In this document: positions 40,933-50,748 of the stretch, one piece after another
How the letters are laid out: the number at the start of each line of letters is the position of its first letter
Position numbering within the stretch: the stretch's first letter is position 1
DNA from: Novosphingobium sp. FSW06-99
Lineage (GTDB): Bacteria > Pseudomonadota > Alphaproteobacteria > Sphingomonadales > Sphingomonadaceae
DNA length: 64,000 bases
Reading direction: 5' to 3'
Assembly (NCBI RefSeq): GCF_001519065.1
Contig: NZ_KQ954251.1
Coordinates: 372,001-436,000, forward strand
Position numbers and translations under genes: made by a program
Notes under the pieces: model-generated
Told to the model about the DNA's origin: nothing
Database searches by the model: none
What the model saw: the letters and a program-made list of their open reading frames with translations, nothing else

Positions 40933-42222
40933 TCAGGCCACCAGTGCCAGCGGATTTTCCACCAGCGACTTGAACACCTGCATCAGTTCGGCGCCATCGG
41001 CCCCGTCGATCGCTCGGTGGTCAAAGCTGCCGGTCGCTGACATGACGGTGGCCACGGCCAGCGCGCCGTCGACCACGTAAGGCCGCGCCTCGCCCGCACC
41101 GACTGCCAGAATCATCGCCTGCGGCGGGTTGATCACCGCTTCGAACTGCTTGATGCCGAACATGCCCAGGTTCGACAGGCTGGCCGTGCCGCCCTGGTAT
41201 TCGTGCGGCTGCAGCTTGCCATCGCGTGCCTTGCCGGCCAGCGTCTTCATTTCCCCGGCAATCGCCGAAACCGACTTGTTGGCGGCATCGACGATGATCG
41301 GGGTGATCAGGCCCGACGGCGCGGCGACTGCGACCGACACATCGACCCGCTTGAACGTGCGCAATTCGTCTCCGGCAAAGCTGACATTGCACTTGGGCAC
41401 TTGCGCCAGCGCCTTGGCCAGCGCCTTGATCAGCAGGTCGTTGACCGACAGCTTGACACCCTGCGCTTCGAGCGCGGCATTAAGCTGCCCGCGCAGCTTG
41501 AGCAGCGCATCGAGCCGGACATCGACCGTCAGATAGATGTGCGGGATGGTCTGCTTGGCCTCGGTCAGGCGGCGCGCGATCGTCTTGCGCACATTGTTGA
41601 GCTTGGTCGCTTCGTAGGGAATACCGAAATCGGGGATTGCAGCCGGGGCTGGCGCGGCGACCGGCGCTGGCGTCGCGGGTGCCGCGGCTGCAACCGGTGC
41701 GGCCACTGCTGCAGCGAAAGGCGCCGGGGCGGCGTCAAGATCGGCGCGCACGATGCGCCCGTTGGGGCCGCTGCCCTTGATGGTGGCCAGATCGATGCCC
41801 TGGTGGGCGGCGATGCGCTTGGCCAGCGGGCTGGCGATGACGCGCGTGCCCGTGGCTGCTGCAGCCGGGGCTGACACCGGGGCAGCAGCGACCGGCGCCG
41901 GCGCCGCCACGACAGGCGCCGGCGGTGCAACCGGCGCTGTTGCGGCCGCCGCAGCGGTGGGCGCGGGGGCCGCGGCATCATCTTCACCGGCGAGCGTTGC
42001 GATCACGGTGCCGACTTTGACGCCTTCGGTGCCTTCGGCGATGTCGATCGACACGATCACGCCTTCGTCGACCGCCTCGAATTCCATCGTCGCCTTGTCG
42101 GTTTCGATCTCGGCCAGGATATCGCCCGACGACACGGTGTCGCCGGCCTTGACCAGCCATTTGGCAAGCGTGCCTTCTTCCATGGTCGGCGAAAGCGCGG
42201 GCATCTTGATGGAAATCGGCAT
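40933..42222 (-). CDS. pdhC: PDH E2: dihydrolipoamide acetyltransferase
   Basis: This is a 429-residue protein. The lipoyl domain carries Lys43 in [10 protein letters not shown] long Ala/Pro linker and an E3-binding domain ([16 protein letters not shown]) follow. The catalytic domain ends in [15 protein letters not shown], with the active His near residue 401. It makes acetyl-CoA from lipoyl-acetyl and binds E3. The [17 protein letters not shown] start marks the pyruvate rather than the oxoglutarate enzyme. E1 genes are not next to it. The 204 bp upstream are AT-rich and should hold the promoter. Confidence 0.94.
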   Translation of the reverse strand: MPISIKMPALSPTMEEGTLAKWLVKAGDTVSSGDILAEIETDKATMEFEAVDEGVIVSIDIAEGTEGVKVGTVIATLAGEDDAAAPAPTAAAAATAPVAPPAPVVAAPAPVAAAPVSAPAAAATGTRVIASPLAKRIAAHQGIDLATIKGSGPNGRIVRADLDAAPAPFAAAVAAPVAAAAPATPAPVAAPAPAAIPDFGIPYEATKLNNVRKTIARRLTEAKQTIPHIYLTVDVRLDALLKLRGQLNAALEAQGVKLSVNDLLIKALAKALAQVPKCNVSFAGDELRTFKRVDVSVAVAAPSGLITPIIVDAANKSVSAIAGEMKTLAGKARDGKLQPHEYQGGTASLSNLGMFGIKQFEAVINPPQAMILAVGAGEARPYVVDGALAVATVMSATGSFDHRAIDGADGAELMQVFKSLVENPLALVA

Positions 42223-42426
42223 GGCGAGCGTTCCGTTCTGGTGTAGAAATTTGCCGTTATGGCGTGTAATTTGTACAAAAATAACCGTATCGGTGAAAAT
42301 GGTGCGTTCTCAGGTTAAACGCCATTTCGCCACACCTGCGCTCCGGGTCAAGTGCCAAGGCATGCCCGTCGCATACGAATTATGGCATGGCCCGATAAGC
42401 TTTCGCGAAGCCACCGGGGCAACGCG

Positions 42427-42915
42427 CTACAGCAGTTTCTCGATATCCTTGGCGATGCTGGCCGGTTTGTCGAGCGGGGCGTAGCGGCGCACCACTTTGC
42501 CGTCGCGGCCGATCAGGAATTTGGTGAAATTCCATTTGATCGCCTTGGTCCCGACAATCCCGGGCGCCGCGTCCTTCAGCCATTGATAAAGCGGCTCGGC
42601 CCCGGTGCCATTGACCTCGATCTTGGCAAACAGAGGAAAGCTCAGCCCGAAATTGACCTTGCAAAAGCTTTCGATCTCGTCCGCGCTGCCCGGTTCCTGC
42701 CCGCCGAACTGGTTGCAGGGAAACGCCAGCACTTCAAACCCGCGCTCGCCATATTCGCGCCACAGGGCTTCAAGTCCATCATATTGCGGGGTGAAGCCGC
42801 ATTTCGACGCCGTGTTGACCACCAGCAGCACTTTGCCCAGCTTGTCCGCCAGCGAAATCGCCTCGCCATTGGGCAGCTTCGCGGAAAAATCGGCAATCGT
42901 GCGCGGCTGTGTCAC
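42427..42915 (-). CDS. Glutathione peroxidase
   Basis: This 162-residue enzyme has the full set: NTASKCGFTPQY with Cys39 as the nucleophile (a Cys, not Sec), FPCNQFGGQEP and KWNFTKFLIG. It reduces peroxides with glutathione or thioredoxin. The GTG at 42915 has GGGGAT before it and gives the family length; the longer ATG frame upstream adds 26 unlikely residues. Confidence 0.92.
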   Translation of the reverse strand: MTQPRTIADFSAKLPNGEAISLADKLGKVLLVVNTASKCGFTPQYDGLEALWREYGERGFEVLAFPCNQFGGQEPGSADEIESFCKVNFGLSFPLFAKIEVNGTGAEPLYQWLKDAAPGIVGTKAIKWNFTKFLIGRDGKVVRRYAPLDKPASIAKDIEKLL

Positions 42916-42995
42916 GACATCATCCCCTTTATCGAGCACGCCCTTGCAACCGGGCGCACCGTGGAAGGTTACGGCAATCGCTTCGGCGTGCAAGC

Positions 42996-43682
42996 CTATT
43001 CCAGCACGCCTTCGTGCAGCCGCAACACGCGATCCATGCGAAAGGCCAGCCGCTCGTTGTGGGTGGCGATCAGCGCCGAACTGCCCAGCCCGCGCACCAG
43101 CGTGACGAATTCCTCGAACACGCGTTCGGCGGTCGCTTCGTCCAGATTTCCGGTGGGTTCGTCCGCCAGCACCAGCGCCGGGCGATTGGCCAGCGCGCGC
43201 GCCACCGCCACGCGTTGCTGTTCGCCGCCCGATAGCTGGCTTGGCCGATGGTCGAGCCGGTGCCCCAGCCCCAGCGCTTCGAGCAGGTCGCGCGCCCGCC
43301 GCGTCGCCTCGGCCTTGGCATGCCCGGCCACCAGCCCGGCCAGCATGACATTTTCGGTCGCGGTGAAATCGGGCAGCAGATGGTGGAACTGATAGACAAA
43401 GCCAAGGTGGCTGCGCCGCAGCGCGGTGCGCGCATCGCCCGACAGCGCCGAAGCATCGATCCCGGCAATCTCGATCCGCCCGGCAAAGCCCCCTTCGAGC
43501 AAGCCGATTGCCTGCAACATGGTCGATTTGCCCGACCCCGAAGGCCCGAGCAGCGCGACAATCTCGCCGGGCTGAATCTCCAGGTGAATGCCGCGCAGCA
43601 CCTCGATCGCCACGCCCGCCTGGTGGAACGTGCGGCGCAGATCGGTCAGGCGGACCACCGGCACGATCGTGTCATCATTCAT
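42996..43682 (-). CDS. lolD: Lipoprotein-releasing ABC transporter ATPase LolD
   Basis: This 228-residue ATPase has Walker [10 protein letters not shown] (46-54), signature [15 protein letters not shown] and Walker [13 protein letters not shown]. It belongs to the LolCDE group by its partner permease overlapping upstream and by its [19 protein letters not shown] region. It drives release of lipoproteins from the inner membrane to LolA. Confidence 0.93.
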   Translation of the reverse strand: MNDDTIVPVVRLTDLRRTFHQAGVAIEVLRGIHLEIQPGEIVALLGPSGSGKSTMLQAIGLLEGGFAGRIEIAGIDASALSGDARTALRRSHLGFVYQFHHLLPDFTATENVMLAGLVAGHAKAEATRRARDLLEALGLGHRLDHRPSQLSGGEQQRVAVARALANRPALVLADEPTGNLDEATAERVFEEFVTLVRGLGSSALIATHNERLAFRMDRVLRLHEGVLE

Positions 43683-44958
43683 AGCGCAGCACCTGAACCG
43701 GGTCAGTGCTTGCCGCCTTGATCGCGGGATAGAGCGTCGCCAGGAAACTGAGCAACAAGGACATGCCGCAGATCGCCGCCACTTCGGCCGGATCGACCCG
43801 GCTGGGCAGATCGGTCAGGAACCGGATCGACGGGTCCCACAGGTTTTGCCCGGTCAGCCGTTCAACCCCGTGCACCACCACCTGGCGGAAATGGAGGAAG
43901 ATCAGCCCGATCCCCAGACCCGCCCCGGTGCCCACTGCCCCGATCACCGATCCGATCGTGACGAAGATCTTGATCATGCTGCCGCGGGTCGCGCCCATCG
44001 TGCGCAGGATCGCGATGTCGCGGGTCTTTGCACGCACCAGCATGATCAGCGAGGACAGGATGTTGAACACCGCCACCAGTACGATGATCGACAGCACCAC
44101 GAACATGGCCACCCGTTCAACCGCCAGCGCCTGAAACAGGCTGGCATTGAGCGTTTTCCAGTCGGTTACCACTGCGCGGCCGTTCAATTGCGCCTTGATC
44201 GGCGCCAGCGTCTGCCCGACGGTATCGGGATCGCGCGTGGTAACCTCGATCATGCCGATCGAATCGCCTGTCAGCAACAACGTCTGCGCATCGGCAATCG
44301 GCATCACCACAAACGAATTGTCATAGTCATAGACGCCGATTTCAAAGATCGCCGCCACGCGATAGCCAATTTCGCGCGGGACCGTACCGAACGGTGTGCT
44401 TCGCCCCGCGGGATTGATGATGGTGATCGTGTCGCCCACCTGTACGCCCAGGTTTTCCGCCAGGCGCGACCCGATCGCCACCTGGCCCGCACCGGGCTGC
44501 ACGTCCTTGAACGAACCGGCCACTTTCTTTTCGGCCATGCGCGCCAGATCGCCCTGGGTGTTGCCGCGCGCCACGATCGCCTCGACCCGCCCGTTGAATG
44601 TCGCCAGCAGCGGCTGTTCTAGCAAGGGCGTGGCCCGCGTCACGCCGGGCGTTGCCTGCAAGGTGCGCACGATGCCCTGCCAGTCGTCGAGCCGACCGCC
44701 ATAGGCCTGGATCACCGCATGGCCGTTGAGCCCGACGATCTTGTCCATCAGTTCGGCGCGAAAGCCGTTCATCACGCTCATCACGATCACCAGCGCGGCA
44801 ACGCCGAGCATGACCGCGGCCAGACTGATGCCGGCAACCATAGCGATGAACGCCTCGCTGCGCCCGGGCAGGATATAGCGCCGGGCAATGGTCCATTCAA
44901 AAGGGGTCAGGAACAAATGATGCGTCACTTTCGCCGGTTGCGACCGATGCACCTGCAT
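43675..44958 (-). CDS. lolC: Lipoprotein-releasing permease LolC/LolE
   Basis: This 427-residue permease has an N-terminal helix ([30 protein letters not shown]), a large periplasmic domain, and three C-terminal helices ending in an EFL-type DPVQVLRYE. It pairs with LolD (eight-base overlap). Only one permease is encoded here, as in many alphaproteobacteria, where it replaces both LolC and LolE. The start may be 44958 or a GTG ten codons later; no clear ribosome site decides. Confidence 0.92.
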   Translation of the reverse strand: MQVHRSQPAKVTHHLFLTPFEWTIARRYILPGRSEAFIAMVAGISLAAVMLGVAALVIVMSVMNGFRAELMDKIVGLNGHAVIQAYGGRLDDWQGIVRTLQATPGVTRATPLLEQPLLATFNGRVEAIVARGNTQGDLARMAEKKVAGSFKDVQPGAGQVAIGSRLAENLGVQVGDTITIINPAGRSTPFGTVPREIGYRVAAIFEIGVYDYDNSFVVMPIADAQTLLLTGDSIGMIEVTTRDPDTVGQTLAPIKAQLNGRAVVTDWKTLNASLFQALAVERVAMFVVLSIIVLVAVFNILSSLIMLVRAKTRDIAILRTMGATRGSMIKIFVTIGSVIGAVGTGAGLGIGLIFLHFRQVVVHGVERLTGQNLWDPSIRFLTDLPSRVDPAEVAAICGMSLLLSFLATLYPAIKAASTDPVQVLRYE

Positions 44959-44998
44959 CTAGGGTCTTGCCGCGCGCGTGGCAATGGCACGAACGTGT

Positions 44999-46444
44999 TT
45001 ACGCGGCAGACGCCAGTCGTGCCCGGCCCGCGCGTTTGGCTTCATACAACGCCTGGTCGGCGGCGGCCATCGCGGCATCGCCATCGCGGCCGATCACGGC
45101 GATGCCGGTGCTGATCGTTACGCACACGGGGCCGAACGGCGTTTCGATCTGCGTTCCGGCAAACCGGTCGGTCAGGCGTTGGCAGATCCTGCAGGCCTGT
45201 TCGACCGAAACGTCGCGCAAGATCACCGCAAATTCCTCGCCGCCGATACGCCCGACGACATCGATCGCGCGAAAGCTGGACCGCGCCAGTTCGGCAAACC
45301 GGCGCAGCACCGCATCGCCAGCGGCATGGCCCAGCCGATCGTTGACTCGCTTGAAATGGTCGATGTCGATCATCGCCACGCACGTCGGTTCGTCGGATGC
45401 GGCATGCACCGCCAGGCCGGCATAGAACGCGCGCCGATTGGGCAGGCCGGTCAGCGGATCGGTCTGCGCTTCGCGGCGCAATTCGTCGATCAGGCTGTCG
45501 GCGCGCGCCGACAAGGCCTGAAAATGCGCGGCGCTGTGGCTCAATCGGGCGATTTCGCGGCGCCGACGGGCCTGCTCGACCACCACCGGCAGCGAACCGC
45601 ACGCCACCAGCCCGGCATAGAGCAGGCCCAGTGGCACGTGATCCGCATCGGCAAACGGCCCATATCCGGCCAGCGTCAGCGGCGCGGCAATCAGCGCAAC
45701 CAGCATCGGCATTGCCGTCGCGATCAGCACATCGCCCCACACCGCGGCAAACAGCGCGAACAGCAGCGGAGCGGCCAGCGGCCAGTCTTCATACTGCACA
45801 AACACGCACGTGGTCAGCAGCGCCATCGTTGTGACCATCAGCATCGAGGCCACGCGGGGATGTCCGTGCCCGCCCTGGTCGCCGGTGCGACGACCCAGTA
45901 CGGCCTCGCCCGCTTCACGCAGGCGCGCCAGCGCGACCACCGCAAACGGCAGTACCGCAACCAGCCCCACCGCATGCCCCAGCATCCAGCCACGAAACAC
46001 CGCGACAAAGCCCGCATGCCCGATCGCGTGCGCGCCCGTCGCCGCAATCAACGCGCCGCACGCCGGGATCACCAGCAGTGTACCGAGCAGGAACAAGGCG
46101 ACCAGTTCGAGCGTGGTGTCCGGCCAGTGCGCGCGCAAGGCGTGCCGCGCCAGCGTCGCAGCCGCAGCGACTTCGACCATGTTGGCCAGCGCGATCGGTA
46201 CGCCCGGCATCCAGCCCGGTCCACACCACGCGGCCGCCAGCACATTGGCCAGCCCGCACGCCAGCAGCAAGGCGGCCCAATCGCGGCGCGGGCATGCATG
46301 GAGCCAGGCCGCCAGCAGCGCGCCCGGAAACCAGATTATGGCAACCCCGCCGTGCCAGCGTTCGAACTGGCACGTCAGCGCGGCCCCGCAAAAATAGAGC
46401 AGGGCGACCGCCAGTACAGCAACAGGAGCAGGTATTCTTGCCAT
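44999..46444 (-). CDS. MASE1-type membrane diguanylate cyclase
   Basis: This is a 481-residue protein. About eight membrane helices of MASE1 type (GVAIIWFPGALLAAWLHACP, PVALANMVEV-like parts) are followed by GGDEF (TDPLTGLPNRRAF, MIDIDHFKRVND, RIGGEEFAVIL). The inhibitory RxxD site (RAID, four residues before GR-IGGEEF) is intact. It makes c-di-GMP from GTP in the inner membrane. ATG 46444 removes a 31-residue upstream extension without a ribosome site. It precedes lolC by 40 bp. Confidence 0.92.
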   Translation of the reverse strand: MARIPAPVAVLAVALLYFCGAALTCQFERWHGGVAIIWFPGALLAAWLHACPRRDWAALLLACGLANVLAAAWCGPGWMPGVPIALANMVEVAAAATLARHALRAHWPDTTLELVALFLLGTLLVIPACGALIAATGAHAIGHAGFVAVFRGWMLGHAVGLVAVLPFAVVALARLREAGEAVLGRRTGDQGGHGHPRVASMLMVTTMALLTTCVFVQYEDWPLAAPLLFALFAAVWGDVLIATAMPMLVALIAAPLTLAGYGPFADADHVPLGLLYAGLVACGSLPVVVEQARRRREIARLSHSAAHFQALSARADSLIDELRREAQTDPLTGLPNRRAFYAGLAVHAASDEPTCVAMIDIDHFKRVNDRLGHAAGDAVLRRFAELARSSFRAIDVVGRIGGEEFAVILRDVSVEQACRICQRLTDRFAGTQIETPFGPVCVTISTGIAVIGRDGDAAMAAADQALYEAKRAGRARLASAA

Positions 46445-46685
46445 GGCGCCATTAACCTCGGAACTGGTAAATTCCGCGCTATGATCAATGGTTAATGCAA
46501 TGGTACCATAGTGATGCACATCGGGAGCCAGGTACAAACTGCGTGCCGGACCGGCGCCTGCACGGTGTCATCAGGCGGTCACAGCCCCTTGCGTTCCGGA
46601 CCAAACGGGGCCACATGGCGCGCGGATGACACCCACCCGTCGCACGTGTCCCCCTGCCCAGCCCCCGTACGACCCCGAGAGCCCG

Positions 46686-48149
46686 ATGAACCTGACCAAC
46701 CCCTTTTTCGACGCGGATGGCGACAAGCTCCGCGAGGAATGCGGCATTTTCGGTGTGCTTGGCACCCGCGACGCCGCCGCAATGACCGCGCTTGGCCTGC
46801 ATGCGCTGCAGCATCGCGGGCAGGAAGCGGTGGGCATCACCAGCTTTGACGGTTTGGAATTCTATTCGCGTCGTGGCATCGGCCATGTCGCGCAGAACTT
46901 TTCGTCGGTTGACGCGATCGCCGAATTGCCCGGCGTGATGGCGGCCGGCCACGTGCGCTATTCGACCACCGGCGGCGCGGGCCTGCGCAACGTGCAGCCG
47001 CTCTATGCCGATCTCGCCTCGGGCGGGTTTGCCATCGCGCACAACGGCAACATTTCCAACGCGATGACGCTGCGTCGCGATCTGGTGACCAAGGGCGCGA
47101 TCTTTCAATCGACGTCGGACACCGAAGTCATCATCCACCTGGTCGCGACCAGCCGCTATCCCACCCTGCTCGATCGGTTTACCGATGCGCTGCGGCTGGT
47201 CGAAGGCGCCTATTCGCTGATCTGCATGACGCCCGAGGGCATGATCGCCTGTCGCGACCCACTCGGTATTCGTCCGCTAGTGATGGGTCAGCTTGACGAT
47301 GCGGTGATCTTTGCCAGCGAAACGGTCGCGCTCGATGTGGTCGGGGCCGAATTCGTGCGCGAGATCGAGCCGGGCGAACTGGTGCAAGTGGCGATGGACG
47401 GTACCATTTCCAGCCACCGTCCGTTTGTCGATGCCGCATCGCGCATGTGCATCTTTGAACATGTCTATTTCAGCCGCCCGGATTCGCTGATCGGCGGTCG
47501 ATCGGTCTATCAGGTGCGCAAGGCGATCGGCGAACAACTCGCGATCGAGGCCAGCGTCGAGGCCGACCTGATCATCCCCGTGCCCGACAGCGGCACCCCG
47601 GCCGCGCTGGGCTATGCGCAACAGTCGGGCATTCCGTTCGAACTGGGCATCATCCGTTCGCACTATGTCGGGCGCACGTTCATTCAGCCGTCCGACGGCA
47701 AGCGCAACGCCGACGTGAAGCGCAAGCACAATGCCAACCGCGCGCTGGTCGCGGGCAAGCGCATCGTGCTGATCGACGATTCGATCGTGCGCGGCACCAC
47801 CTCGATGAAGATCGTGCAGATGATGCGCGAGGCCGGTGCCAGCGAAGTGCATTTCCGCGTCGCCAGCCCGCCGACCGAACATTCGTGCTTTTACGGGGTT
47901 GATACCCCCGAGCGGTCAAAACTGCTCGCCGCGCGGATGGATGTGGAGGAAATGGCCCGTTTCATCCAGGCCGACAGTCTGGCCTTCGTCTCGATCGACG
48001 GGCTCTATCGCGCGGTTGGCGAGGCGCAGCGCGACCGTGCCTGCCCGCAATATTGCGATGCCTGCTTCAGCGGTGATTATCCGACACGCCTGACCGACCT
48101 GGGCGAACGCGAAGCGGCGGTGCTGGGCAAAGTCAAAGTCAAGGGATGA
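46686..48149 (+). CDS. purF: Amidophosphoribosyltransferase
   Basis: This 487-residue enzyme catalyses the first committed step of purine synthesis. The nucleophile Cys19 (EECGIFG) follows a propeptide; the PRPP motif is VLIDDSIVRGTTS, and CDACFSGDYP near the C-terminus helps bind the Fe-S cluster of this type. ATG 46686 matches the propeptide length. Bases 46445-46685 are the divergent promoter region with the cyclase gene. An SDR gene overlaps its stop by four bases. Confidence 0.96.
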   Translation: MNLTNPFFDADGDKLREECGIFGVLGTRDAAAMTALGLHALQHRGQEAVGITSFDGLEFYSRRGIGHVAQNFSSVDAIAELPGVMAAGHVRYSTTGGAGLRNVQPLYADLASGGFAIAHNGNISNAMTLRRDLVTKGAIFQSTSDTEVIIHLVATSRYPTLLDRFTDALRLVEGAYSLICMTPEGMIACRDPLGIRPLVMGQLDDAVIFASETVALDVVGAEFVREIEPGELVQVAMDGTISSHRPFVDAASRMCIFEHVYFSRPDSLIGGRSVYQVRKAIGEQLAIEASVEADLIIPVPDSGTPAALGYAQQSGIPFELGIIRSHYVGRTFIQPSDGKRNADVKRKHNANRALVAGKRIVLIDDSIVRGTTSMKIVQMMREAGASEVHFRVASPPTEHSCFYGVDTPERSKLLAARMDVEEMARFIQADSLAFVSIDGLYRAVGEAQRDRACPQYCDACFSGDYPTRLTDLGEREAAVLGKVKVKG

Positions 48150-48862
48150 CCATGAGCAGTCTGACGGGTCAGGTCGCGCTGGTCACCGGCGCCAGCCGGG
48201 GTATTGGCGCGGCGACGGCGCGTGCGCTGGCCGCGGCGGGCGCGCATGTCGTGCTGGTCGCGCGTACCGCGCGCGATCTCGAAGCGGTCGAACAAGACAT
48301 CTTCGATGCCGGTGGCACCGCCACGATCGCGCCATGCGATCTGGCCGAACCCGAAGCGATCGGCCGCCTGGCCACCGCGATCACCACGCGCTGGCCTGCG
48401 CTTGACCTGCTGGTGATCAATGCCGCCGTGTTGCCGGTGCTGACCCCGGTGTGGCAGATCGAACCGCGCGATCTCAACCGGGGCCTGTTGCTCAACGTTG
48501 CCGCGACGCAAGCGCTGATCGCGTGTTTCCACGCCGCGCTGCGCAAGGCGCCCGCCGCGCGGGTGATCGGCGTGACCAGCAGCGTGGGCGCCAGCCCACG
48601 GGCCTATTGGGGTGCCTATGGCGCGTCCAAGGCGGCGTTCGACAACCTGCTCGATGCCTATGCGCAGGAAGTGCGCGGCATGTCCGCGATCCGCGTGGCC
48701 ATCGTCGATCCCGGCGCCACCCGCACCGCGATGCGCGCCAAGGCCTATCCGGGCGAAGACCCGGCCAGCGTCAAGGCGCCCGAAGTGGTGGCCGCGCGAC
48801 TGGTGGCGCTGGCGAGCGAGGAATTTGCCAGCCCGCACCGCGAACGCGTTGAGAATACCTAA
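48146..48862 (+). CDS. Short-chain dehydrogenase/reductase
   Basis: This is a 238-residue SDR. TGASRGIG cofactor motif, NAA, the Ser (TSSVG) and YGASK catalytic residues are all present. The substrate is unknown. It starts inside the purF stop (ATGA), a conserved pairing in sphingomonads by my recollection. The cofactor may be NADP, from the Arg after the second strand (ART). Confidence 0.92.
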   Translation: MTMSSLTGQVALVTGASRGIGAATARALAAAGAHVVLVARTARDLEAVEQDIFDAGGTATIAPCDLAEPEAIGRLATAITTRWPALDLLVINAAVLPVLTPVWQIEPRDLNRGLLLNVAATQALIACFHAALRKAPAARVIGVTSSVGASPRAYWGAYGASKAAFDNLLDAYAQEVRGMSAIRVAIVDPGATRTAMRAKAYPGEDPASVKAPEVVAARLVALASEEFASPHRERVENT

Positions 48863-48970
48863 TCCGGCTTTACCAGTTTGTCTGACGATGGGTTAACGCC
48901 AAGCTGTCAACTTCCCCGACGACCTCATGCGCAAAGCGTTCATAATTCGGCGCACAATCGGGGCAGGGTG

Positions 48971-49336
48971 ATGAACAGCACGACCTGGAACGATTCCCGG
49001 TTTGGACCGGGCAGTTACGAACACGCCTCGCAAGAGGATCGCAGCGCGCCGCGCCTGCGCGTGCATATTGGCGCAACCTTGCGCCCGGCCGGGGGCCGCG
49101 CGTTCGATACGATTATCCGCGACTTGTCGGTCGGCGGGTTCACCGCGACATCGCCCGCGCGGTTGGAAGCCCACAATTTCTGCTGGCTGACGATCCCCGG
49201 CTTTCCGGCCATGCAGGCCGAAGTGGTGTGGTGGGAAGCCGGCATGATCGGCGCGGCCTTCGGCAGCCTGATCGATCACGATGTGTTCGACGCAATTGTC
49301 GCGCAGTATCGCGGATCGGATCTCGGCGCCGCCTAG
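48971..49336 (+). CDS. PilZ-domain c-di-GMP-binding protein
   Basis: This is a 121-residue single-domain protein. It has a RxxxR-like region (APRLRVHIGATLRP), DLSVGGFTATSP (the D/NxSxxG motif) and a VWWEAGMIGAAF end. It should bind c-di-GMP. ATG 48971 follows GCAGGGTG. Its stop overlaps the photolyase stop (convergent, four bases). The 108-bp gap before it has no gene. Confidence 0.85.
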   Translation: MNSTTWNDSRFGPGSYEHASQEDRSAPRLRVHIGATLRPAGGRAFDTIIRDLSVGGFTATSPARLEAHNFCWLTIPGFPAMQAEVVWWEAGMIGAAFGSLIDHDVFDAIVAQYRGSDLGAA

Positions 49337-50694
49337 ATATCTGCCTTCAATCGGTCATGCGCAGCCAATGCCCTTGCGCGGGCTTCGACATGGCCGATGA
49401 TCGGGGCGGGATAGCCGCGCGGACGCAGCGGCGGATCGTGGATCAGCGGATCAGGCAGATGCGCCAGTTCGGGCACCCAGCGGCGGATATAATCGCCGCA
49501 ATCGAACTTGGGTGATTGCACCAGCGGGGCCATGATCCGCACGAACATCTGTGCATCGACACCCGTGCCGGCGGTCCATTGCCAGTTGACCGCGTTGGCG
49601 GCGTGGTCGGCATCGACCAGCGTATCCCAGAACCAGCGTTCGCCTTCGCGCCAGTCGACGCACAAGTGCTTGACCAGAAAACTGGCGGCAATCATCCGCA
49701 CGCGATTGTGCATCCACCCGGTCGCCCACAGTTCGCGCATCCCGGCATCGACGATCGGATAGCCGGTCATCCCGCGCTGCCAGGCCCGCACCTCATCGGG
49801 CGCGTCACGCCAGTCCATTCGGTCAAAGGCCGGTTTGGCATTGGCCGTGGCATAGTCGGGGAATTGCCACAGCACATTGGCGGCATAGTCGCGCCAGCCC
49901 AGTTCGCCCAGAAACACCTCGACCGAGCCGCCCGCCCCGGCCATCGCGTGCCACACCCGCGCCACCGAAATCTCGCCGAAATGAAGATGCGGCGACAGTT
50001 TCGACGTGCCCGCCTGCGACGGCAGGTTGCGCGCGGTGCCATAGCGCGCGGCGCATTCGGCAAACCGGTCAAGCCGCGTCTGTGCCCCCGCTTCACCCGG
50101 GGTCCATTCCTGCCGCATGCCGGCCGCCCAGTCAGGCGCGGTGGGCAACAATTGCCAATCGTTGAGATCGTCGCTGGCGGGCCACTGCACTGGCGCCGAC
50201 AAGTCCGGCGCAGGCACGGGCGGCGGCGGCGGCATGTGCTGCACCAGCGTTCGCCAGAACGGCGTATAGATGCGATAGGGCTGTCCCGAACCAGTGCGCA
50301 AAGTGCCCGGCGGAACCAGATACTGGCCGGGATGGAGCACCAGATCGAGCGACTTGGCGACGCTGCGTTCGGCATTGCGCCACCATGGTTCGGCATGGCC
50401 CAGCGCATGCACGCGCCGCGCGCCGGTCGCTTGCGCCAGGGCACGCAATTGCTCGTCGGCCCTGCCCCGTCGCAGCACCAGACGTGACCCCGCCTTGCGC
50501 AAGTCCGCCGCAAGGCTGGTCAGGCTGTGGTGCAGCCACCATCGCGAGGCCCCGCCCATGCGGCGATGGCGCGGGGTTTCGTCATCGAGCACATAGACCG
50601 GGATCACCGGCCCTTCGGCGGCAGCGGCAACAAATGCGGCCTGATCGGCAAGGCGCAGATCCTGGCGCAGCCAGACGAGGACAGGTTCGGTCAT
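49333..50694 (-). CDS. phrB: Deoxyribodipyrimidine photolyase
   Basis: This 453-residue enzyme has the antenna-binding N-terminal domain (VWLRQDLRLADQAAF), the FAD-binding part (TSKLSPHLHFGEIS, GELGWRDYA, GYPIVDAGMRELWATGWMHNRVRM) and WQWTAGTGVDAQMFVRIM. It repairs cyclobutane pyrimidine dimers with blue light. Trp residues of the electron chain are present. It is likely the CPD class I type. Confidence 0.94.
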   Translation of the reverse strand: MTEPVLVWLRQDLRLADQAAFVAAAAEGPVIPVYVLDDETPRHRRMGGASRWWLHHSLTSLAADLRKAGSRLVLRRGRADEQLRALAQATGARRVHALGHAEPWWRNAERSVAKSLDLVLHPGQYLVPPGTLRTGSGQPYRIYTPFWRTLVQHMPPPPPVPAPDLSAPVQWPASDDLNDWQLLPTAPDWAAGMRQEWTPGEAGAQTRLDRFAECAARYGTARNLPSQAGTSKLSPHLHFGEISVARVWHAMAGAGGSVEVFLGELGWRDYAANVLWQFPDYATANAKPAFDRMDWRDAPDEVRAWQRGMTGYPIVDAGMRELWATGWMHNRVRMIAASFLVKHLCVDWREGERWFWDTLVDADHAANAVNWQWTAGTGVDAQMFVRIMAPLVQSPKFDCGDYIRRWVPELAHLPDPLIHDPPLRPRGYPAPIIGHVEARARALAAHDRLKADI

Positions 50695-50748
50695 GGCGCC
50701 CTTGTGCGCGTGCAGCCCCCCGGCGCGACCTGCCCTTTCGGGCAGGCC

